Below, one piece after another: positions 57,781 to 64,000 of a stretch of 64,000 bases of DNA. The DNA lies in contig JAQNBH010000010.1 in NCBI GenBank assembly GCA_028752905.1, positions 21,003,308 through 21,067,307 of the forward strand. The letters are read 5' to 3'. The stretch's first letter is position 1. The number at the start of each line of letters is the position of its first letter. Source of the DNA: Cladorhizidae sp. MBARI D1340-BT2 (lineage: Eukaryota > Porifera > Demospongiae > Poecilosclerida > Cladorhizidae). Under the pieces are notes generated by a model, which worked only from the letters and a program-made list of their open reading frames with translations, did no database searches and was not told the DNA's origin. The translations under genes were made by a program, and so were the position numbers.

Positions 57781-58002
57781 GTGAGGAGAGCACACCAGAA
57801 CTTCATGTCCAACCCGCCTGAAAAGAAGAGAAACCTACCAGAACAATGGGTTGTTTCACCAGGTGGGCGGATTCCTATCATGTGGTGTTATGGTTGTGGG
57901 GCATATGGGTACTATAGGAACAAATGCCATGCCAGAGATGGGGGGGAACTGGCAGGACCCCAGGAAAGGACAAAAGAAGAAGAGATGGAAAAGGGTGAGT
58001 GA
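57781..58002 (+). pseudogene. gag C-terminus with altered zinc knuckle
   Basis: Contains CYGCGAYGYYRNKC. The spacing fits the CCHC knuckle of retrotransposon Gag, but Tyr stands at the His position. A charged tail follows. Confidence 0.65.
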
Positions 58003-58084
58003 CTAACCTAGCCCCACAAGAACAGAAGAAAAAGAGTGGAAGTGCCAGGAGGATTATAATTGCATAGATGAGGCTCTAAGTAAG

Positions 58085-58300
58085 GTGACAACCACTATGT
58101 ACTCTATCTCTTCAAGGGCTCATGCAGATTGCACAGAGCTAGGTCCTATACCAATGACCGACGTGGAGTTGGAAGGAGAGAAGGTTGAGGCACTACTTAA
58201 CACTGGGTCACCTGTCACCATAGTTTTATTAGACTTCTTTCTAGAAGTGCTATCTAAGGAGAGGACCAAGGACCAATCTCCTGTGGAATGGAGGAAATAG
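58085..58300 (+). pseudogene. aspartic protease remnant
   Basis: Contains VEALLNTGSPVTIVLLDFFL. The retropepsin signature should read D-T/S-G at the active site; here it is Asn-Thr-Gly, so the catalytic Asp is lost. The frame then stops. Confidence 0.75.
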
Positions 58301-58969
58301 ATGGTGCAGCATTTAGATCCTACTCGGTTGGCTCTGCGCAAATACTATTGCTCGATCAGGACATGTAGTGAAAACAGTGGTGCAGGTATTAGGATGCTCA
58401 TGTCAGACTACTGATATGGTCTGACATGCTTCCTAAGTTAGGGTTCCAGTTTGTTTGCACTGATTTGGAAAAAGATGATGTGGACCTGCTAGAAGTTCAT
58501 AATCACCTAGCATATAGGGAGAGTAGGCAGAACTGTCTTAAGCCAGCCAAGGAGAAAGGTAGGATAGAAATAGCTGACATAGTCTGCTTGCTGCATGTGG
58601 TCTGACTTCCAAGAAATCACTTTAAGCTTGTTCGGGCAAAGGTGTCTAGATAAGAGCAGTGCTCCCTGTCCTACTTTGATCCAAACAGAGAGTTAGATAG
58701 AGTTGGAGTGAAGATGCCTGAGGCTGTGGTAGAGATTGTATGGTGGTAGTGATGGAGAATCATCATCATGGGTACCAGTTATGGTAGAAGAGGGACAGGT
58801 ATTAGGTCAGGTCTATTCCAGTAATTGAGTTTGTGTCAGCGGTGATATCTGATGGTTTCTCCAAGAAAGGTTTGAAGTGTCTGAAGGATAGTTTGCCTTT
58901 AGATGTGTCTAATCTTAGTGCAGAGCAAGCTCAAGAGATTTGAAATCTCGTTGGAGTTTGCAGATGAGT

Positions 58970-59510
58970 TTGTTTTGAATCTAATAGAGACTGGTAATAG
59001 TGAACCAATCAAACAGCCGGCAAGACGAACAGCCTTTGCTCTACATCGGAGGGTGGAGGAGTGATTGAAAAAATGCTGGAGCAAGGAATTGTGTGACCAT
59101 CCTATAGTTCTTGGTCGGGCCTAGTGGTTTTGGTTGATAAAAAGGATGGAAGTCGAAGATTTTGTGCTGATGACCGATGCTTGAACTCCGTCACAAAGAT
59201 GGGTGTGTATCCTTTACCATGGATTGATGACCTTTGACCTCTGGCTGACTGTAAGTATTATACAGCACTAGACAGACATGGCATATGGCTACTGGCAAGT
59301 CGGGATGCATCCTGAATCACAGGAAAATACAGCGTTTGCCACACATTCAGGTCTCTAAGAATTTCAGGTGATGCCGTTTGAACCTGCAACCTTTCAGAGG
59401 GTTATGGAGAATGTTCTGGTAGGAAGTCCTGCATGGTATACTTTGATTATGTGCTAGTTATAGGCATGACTTTTGTACTACATCTTGCTAGTCTCCGCGA
59501 GGTGTTCCCA
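58970..59510 (+). pseudogene. Ty3/gypsy reverse transcriptase remnant
   Basis: Pieces in several frames: an N-terminal part with ARRTAFALHRRVEE, then VVLVDKKDGSRRFCADDRCL, NSVTKMGVYPLPWIDDL, an interrupted palm region, and YFDYVLVIG at about 59,440 where the YxDD box is expected (FDYVLV). At least five stops or shifts separate them. Confidence 0.8.
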
Positions 59511-59737
59511 CCGCCTGCATACTGCTGATTGAGGTTGAAACCTACTAAGTTTCACTTTGTGGTTAGCAAGTCTATCTGGGATTTGTCGTGTCCCCAGACC
59601 CAAAGAAGGTAGTGACTGTAAGTGAGTTTCCTCATCCTCAGGATGTGAGAGCATTGGACTTACCTCCTATTATCGGAGATTCATATCTGGTTTATCAGTG
59701 GTGGCTAAGCCATTATTTGCTTTGACAGGATGCAGGA

Positions 59738-59989
59738 ATGGTCACATCTTGTAAACAAGCTTTTCATGGGCTAAAAAAGCTGCTAAGTGAGGCACATACA
59801 GACTTTGACCGTCCATTTCTACTAGACACAGAAGCATATGAAGTGGGACTGGGAGCTATTCTGGCTCAGGAACAAGAAGACAGGTCAGCTAGACCTGTAG
59901 CATATGCCAGCAGAACCCTGCAGCCACAAGAGTGCAACTATGCAGCGACAGAAACTGGAAGCCTTGGGAGTAATAATTATGGGCAGTAA
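59738..59989 (+). pseudogene. Ty3/gypsy RNase H remnant
   Basis: Encodes KQAFHGLKKLLSEAHTDFDR, PFLLDTEAYEVGLGAILAQE, then RPVAYASRTLQPQECNYAAT. This is the conserved RT-RNase H junction of gypsy elements. The frame fails at about 59,960 and the similarity ends at about 60,020. Confidence 0.85.
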
Positions 59990-60021
59990 AACAATTCAAT
60001 TATCTACCACTACATATGTAA

Positions 60022-60580
60022 TGCGTCTCTTTGAAGTGTCGATCAAATCATGTGAGGCATAAATATCCTAATCATGTGAGGCATTTAATATGTATGTGAT
60101 TCCTAATCATCTGAGGCATAAATATGTATGTGATTCCTAATCATGTGAGGCATAAATATGTATGTGATTCCTAATCATGTGAGGCATAAATATGTATGTG
60201 ATTCCTAATCATGTGAGGCATAAATATGTATGTGATTGCTAATCATGTGAGGCATAAATATGTATGTGATTGCTAATCATGTGAGGCATAAATATGTATG
60301 TGATTGCTAATCATGTGAGGAATAAATATGTATGTGATTCCTAATCATGTGAGGCATAAATATGTGTGTGATTCCTAATCACGTGAGGCATAAATATGTA
60401 TGTGATTCCTAATCATGTGAGGCATTAATATGTATGTCATTCCTAATCATGTGAGGCATAAATATGTATGTGATTCCTAATCATGTGAGGCATAAATATG
60501 TATGTCATTCCTAATCATGTGAGGCATAAATATGTATGTGATTCCTAATCATGTGAGCATAAATATGTATGTGATTCACG
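60022..60580. repeat. 34-bp minisatellite, about 16 copies
   Basis: Unit parts CATGTGAGGCATAAATATGT and ATGTGATTCCTAAT. Starts exactly where the gypsy element breaks off; the first copies (60,045-60,110) are shorter and more diverged. Confidence 0.96.
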
Positions 60581-61285
60581 CAAGAATTAGGTGAAGTGAT
60601 AATAATGCTAAAGTGAACGCAGTTAATTTAGTCAATGGCCTTACTCTTATTTGTCCCAACGTTTTCCACACGAGTTATATATAGATGAGCAGTAGAGACC
60701 TGTTAGATAAAGAGAGAACTGTTTTTCCTAGATTACAATATTATGTCCTTTCAGAAGAGCAGCGACAACGAAATAGTTAGCGGTAGGCTAAGACCAAATC
60801 GATATTGCGCCATGGCAGAATTTTTTTCATCCAGTTTTCTCGCTATCTAGTAATTAAAAGTTACCGCACCACAGTGATGTAATAATAACTGTGGTGTGTT
60901 TTCACCAGTGCCCGCTTGAAAAACCGATGCAGAGTCGAGTGGGAGTTTTGTATGGCCAATCATTTTTACACGGTACTTCCTACTGGCAAATCATTTATCC
61001 GGTACGTCCTATTGGCTAATCACAATCACTTGACCACCAGAAGTTCTAGGGCGAAGTACACAAGCAAGTGGGCATACAAACTAGTGAAACGAAATTGTGG
61101 TAAGCACAAAAATTGATGCCTAAGCTGAAAAAGCCCCTCTAGTTCCCTAATCACCTAAGTGGGCCGCCTTTTTTTTTAAAAGGACACTGAGGAAGAAGAC
61201 ATGGTGCGTGGCTTCACAACGAGCAAATTATGATGTCAAGAATGACGTTTACTTCCTGTATGCCACGTCGGCTGTGGGGAGGCAT
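60581..61285. other. upstream region of the candidate secreted gene
   Basis: No gene recognised. At 60,954-61,025 a unit of about 31 bp occurs twice and then in part: GGCCAATCATTTTTACACGG, GGCAAATCATTTATCCGG and GGCTAATCA. The first contains a CCAAT box, the others near versions. A 66-codon plus-strand frame at 60,916 spans it and is not credible. Confidence 0.45.
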
Positions 61286-61287
61286 CA

Positions 61288-61335
61288 GCTATATAGTTTG
61301 GATACTCTTCAGTCCTGGATACTCTTCAGTCCTAC
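61288..61335 (+). promoter_or_regulatory. candidate TATA promoter
   Basis: GCTATATAGTTTGG at 61,288-61,301, followed by a perfect tandem of GGATACTCTTCAGTCCT (61,300-61,333). A start site about 30 bp downstream of the TATA would lie in this tandem and leave a 5' leader of about 100 bp before the ATG at 61,422. Confidence 0.4.
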
Positions 61336-61421
61336 TTACTCAAGTTGAGTAAGAAGCGAAAAGGTTTGTGGATATCAAGAACCCATCAAGTTTACTCTAA
61401 AAAGACCGTATCTAGAACAAA

Positions 61422-61467
61422 ATGATTTCTCTGATGTTTCTTCTGGCCATAATGTCACCTTTAGCTG
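61422..61467 (+). CDS. candidate secreted protein, exon 1 (signal peptide)
   Basis: ATG at 61,422 opens MISLMFLLAIMSPLAG, a short hydrophobic signal peptide with small residues (Pro-Leu-Ala-Gly) at the likely cleavage point. Donor GCTG|GTAAAT leaves phase 1. The model continues through five more exons whose phases all agree (0/1, 1/0, 0/0, 0/0, 0/1, 1/stop), giving about 233 residues. No family is recognised. Confidence 0.5.
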
Positions 61468-61522
61468 GTAAATAGCTAGTTAAATACAGTTCAGAATAAT
61501 GTGATATTTGTCTACTGACTAG

Positions 61523-61641
61523 GCAAACTAACTCCACTCTGTGATCATGCAAATTATGACTGCGCAACTTCAATTCATCTTAGGACACCAGGACATGTGA
61601 GATACCAGAGTGCTGAAAGGGTAGATAAGATGAAGACGAAG
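61523..61641 (+). CDS. candidate secreted protein, exon 2
   Basis: After TGACTAG| in phase 1, encodes KLTPLCDHANYDCATSIHLR, then TPGHVRYQSAERVDKMKTK, with two Cys. Donor AAG|GTGACT in phase 0. The preceding intron is only 55 bp. Confidence 0.5.
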
Positions 61642-61746
61642 GTGACTATTGATGTTCAATCTCATTTTTGCCATTCATAATATGTTTTTTCCCCTAACTC
61701 TCAGAGAAACCATCTAAGATTTAGGGCAATTGAATTGTTAGTGTAG

Positions 61747-61884
61747 AAGAACATTAAAAGTGAAAAATATGGACGAGGAATTGAAAAGGAAGTTTACACA
61801 GAAGCTGATAATGTTGAGCACACAAGAGAAGAGAAGGAACTTGTGACTTCGAATGAGGAGTCTGCGATGGCCGAAGTTCCAAAG
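61747..61884 (+). CDS. candidate secreted protein, exon 3
   Basis: After GTTAGTGTAG| in phase 0, encodes 46 charged residues: KNIKSEKYGRGIEKEVYTEA, then DNVEHTREEKELVTSNEESA. An alternative acceptor at 61,704 would add a TAG in frame, so this one is preferred. Donor AAG|GTGCAA is weak. Confidence 0.45.
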
Positions 61885-62104
61885 GTGCAATGAATTAAAT
61901 TCAGTTAGCAATGAAGAAAGAACATGACTCTGTTGAACAGACTCAGCTAGACTCAGAGCACTAAGAGCTAACTAAGAATATGCAGAGGCTGTAGCTGGTA
62001 GATAGAGCCTTTTTATAGACACAACAACATACAGCAATATTCTAGCAGAATCCTGCAACCACAACCACAACCACACATCAAAGGGTGCACGATTAATCTT
62101 CCAG

Positions 62105-62278
62105 CAGCAGGATCTAAGCACAAGGCAACCACACAATGTTCGAGGTCAATCTACCACTGAGTTTTTCAATGGTAAAGAAAGCTTTTCACAGACTAACCAA
62201 CTGATATATTCTTTCAACGCTGTTCCTAACATTAGACCCTATCTTGTATGTCCTGTACCACTCGATCCATTCCAACAG
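62105..62278 (+). CDS. candidate secreted protein, exon 4
   Basis: After AATCTTCCAG| in phase 0, encodes QQDLSTRQPHNVRGQSTTEF, FNGKESFSQTNQLIYSFNAV, PNIRPYLVCPVPLDPFQQ. Donor CAACAG|GTAATG, phase 0. The frame is open back to 62,019, where another acceptor (TTTTATAG|) exists but has phase 1. Confidence 0.5.
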
Positions 62279-62510
62279 GTAATGCTACATTGATGCTGTT
62301 AAAACCGGCAATGTTTGGACAAACCTAGGATATGATTTGGCATTCACCTATCCACTACTTCATGTATATTTGCTGGTATTTTAGAAGAATTGCATGCGTG
62401 TTTGAATATATGGCCAGAGAGGAAGGTCTCATGAAAAAAGTCTGCCTATGGATTTCACAAAGCCATGTCCTCATTTAGTTGTGATCATGCTTTGAAATTT
62501 GTATTGACAG

Positions 62511-62595
62511 ACAACTGTTAGCCGGAGCACAGACGTATTCTCCTACAAACACCACAACACCATAAAATATCACTACTTGAGCTTCATTTCAGATG
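62511..62595 (+). CDS. candidate secreted protein, exon 5
   Basis: After GTATTGACAG| in phase 0, encodes TTVSRSTDVFSYKHHNTIKY, HYLSFISD and the first base of Gly. Donor GATG|GTAGGC, phase 1. Confidence 0.5.
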
Positions 62596-62668
62596 GTAGG
62601 CATAGAATAAGAGATAAGAATATTTCTAACTTTCTAGAATTAGGAGATGTGAACTGGTATATATAGAG

Positions 62669-62808
62669 GTATTCATTGTTATACATCCAAGAAAATATCT
62701 ACTGAAGTACAGCTCAATCTTGTTGAGCCAACTTCTTTTGACGTAGAACTTGATTTCTCTATCAGCAATTCTAAATCACTCACTTTCAATGTGAAACTGA
62801 AAACCTGA
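62669..62808 (+). CDS. candidate secreted protein, terminal exon
   Basis: After ATATAGAG| in phase 1, encodes GIHCYTSKKISTEVQLNLVE, PTSFDVELDFSISNSKSLTF, NVKLKT and stop TGA (62,806-62,808). The alternating polar/hydrophobic pattern suggests beta strands, as in an extracellular beta-sandwich; that is inference only. Confidence 0.5.
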
Positions 62809-64000
62809 GAAAGGCAACTGTGTTGAAGGTTTTATCAATCTTGATGATCGATTCCCTACCACCGCACAGGGATTTCCTATTCTCTGCCAGAGTTGGTGCT
62901 GCCATCAACTAAAACTCCTGCATTTCTATCTGTCCAATCATGTGAGAAATGATCTGCTCTTGAAAAGGAAGTAAAAATGTTGAGACCCACTAGAGAATAT
63001 TTGCCCGTAAGTTTTATTTGTGTTTTTGACAAAAAGAGTGCAAGTTTAGCCCAGTATGTTGTTATTCAGGGTCAGTTGCATGGCCCCATGGTTAAATAGC
63101 TGACCATGTACCTGTAGCTGCATATGCCTGTGAGAACTTTCCACATAGAAGTTATAGTTTATGTGTTGCCCTTAGCTACTGATAAGAAAATGTGAAACTG
63201 CTTCCAGAAGGTCCTATGAGCAGACTAGAATCATTCTGTCACAGCTCCAACACTGCACACTCAGTTAGGGCCAAACCAAACAAATCAGATGGTGAAGACA
63301 TACCACATAAAATGATAAAAAAATATCTTGCCATAATTATGGCATGCATTCTTAAGAAATTCAGTGCAGTGATGGTGGAATAGAATAGCATAAACAACAC
63401 TGTAACAGATGTGCATATTATATATTATCTGGGTTTCCTATTTCTAGAAGTATGTGGTACATCGATTATTATTATGATGACTTAACAGGGTGCCCAAACT
63501 AGGAGATGCCCTCTTTTATGTAGCATAGTAGGCCATGATATCCCAATTAATTTACAGGCAGTCATAACAGGCACTTCTGATCAAAATGTTGACAAGAATA
63601 TTTATTTTAAGAACTCTAGAGAATTGCTGCAATTGTCCGCTTACCGCCGAGTCCTAATGCTTTTGGCTAATGTATACTATCATGGATGTTATCTAGGGCA
63701 GTAAAGATCACAGAATAGTTACTTCAATCATGTGCCAACCAGTGCATATCAAGGCTTCATAATCCTTAATTCTGACATTTCAAGTACACACTGGATCACT
63801 TTTGAGTTAATGGCAAATAAGAGATGAACCAGTAATAATGTGTATTCCCAAATTCAAGAAAGGCACTGGAGTTCGCCAGATTCTCTAATGAAATCAGGCA
63901 CCTCCATCACACTGCTTTTAACCAATCCCATTGAATTACTCATACACCAAGCCAGAGTTGCTTCATGTAAACTATAAAATCAAGCCCACATGAAACTCTT
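62809..64000. other. 3' region with possible further exons
   Basis: A plus-strand frame directly after the stop reads NCVEGFINLDDRFPTTAQGF, and another piece ending TREYLP|GTAAGT (63,010) has a good donor. 63,187-63,383 is open (LLPEGPMSRLESFCHSSNTA, charged, ending in a stop). These may be alternative 3' exons of the secreted gene or a neighbour. From 63,390 to the end nothing is recognised. Confidence 0.3.

Larger units (their letters stand above)
57780..60020 (+). mobile_element. Ty3/gypsy LTR retrotransposon interior, degraded
   Basis: Plus-strand order gag zinc knuckle, protease, reverse transcriptase, RNase H is that of Ty3/gypsy elements (intracellular retrotransposons copying through RNA). 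Stops and frameshifts occur in every domain. Integrase and LTRs are not seen; the sequence breaks off in RNase H where a 34-bp tandem repeat starts. No envelope-like gene was seen. Confidence 0.85.

Noticed and set aside
57780..60020. Endogenous retrovirus with envelope
   Set aside because: Only gag, protease, RT and RNase H remnants of Ty3/gypsy type; no envelope-like frame or LTR seen.
61705..61746. Earlier start of exon 3 of the candidate secreted gene
   Set aside because: It would place a TAG in frame at 61,744; the acceptor ending at that TAG gives an open exon instead.

Overview
Eukaryotic nuclear DNA, most likely from a sponge (Porifera) or another early-branching marine animal. The grounds are intron-split metazoan housekeeping genes (pyruvate kinase; a DDX24-like RNA helicase), animal-type transposable elements (Tc1/mariner, pogo-like, piggyBac, hAT, CR1/Jockey-like LINEs, Ty3/gypsy), and LINE reverse transcriptases of a type I associate with sponge genomes. 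The species call is inference. There are no prokaryotic operons, CRISPR arrays, rRNA or tRNA genes that I could see.

Layout. 1-14,420 is one 21-bp minisatellite with higher-order duplications. Two exons of a DDX24-like DEAD-box helicase (+) lie at 15,526-15,637 and 25,536-25,653; the 9.9-kb intron between them holds a degraded reverse-transcriptase element (16,346-19,330, -) and a TA-flanked Tc1-type transposon (19,686-25,431) that itself carries a dead LINE. A 100-N assembly gap (26,163-26,262) follows. Four consecutive 3' exons of pyruvate kinase (+) lie at 26,798-26,912, 33,107-33,311, 37,666-37,744 and 41,628-41,840 (stop). Their introns are swollen by a second Tc1-type element, two pogo-like miniature elements, a foldback element and minisatellites with units of 16, 18, 19, 36 and 43 bp.

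43,146-49,323 is a nest of piggyBac-type TTAA elements. The innermost carries an apparently intact transposase with all three catalytic aspartates, and a 226-bp direct repeat abuts both its ends. 49.3-57.7 kb is intergenic sequence with a second dead LINE, a hAT transposase tail and several duplications. A decayed Ty3/gypsy element (57,780-60,000) runs into a 34-bp minisatellite. The last 3 kb hold a TATA box and a six-exon model (61,422-62,808, +) of a small secreted protein that I do not recognise. Its splice phases agree across all junctions, and its introns are 55-232 bp, unlike the multi-kb introns of pyruvate kinase.

Most long open frames here are by-products of minisatellites whose unit length is a multiple of three. 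The functional content I can support is the two housekeeping genes, the inner piggyBac transposase and the candidate secreted gene; the rest is repeats and dead or dying transposons. Nothing was searched against a database. All identities rest on motif recognition by eye.
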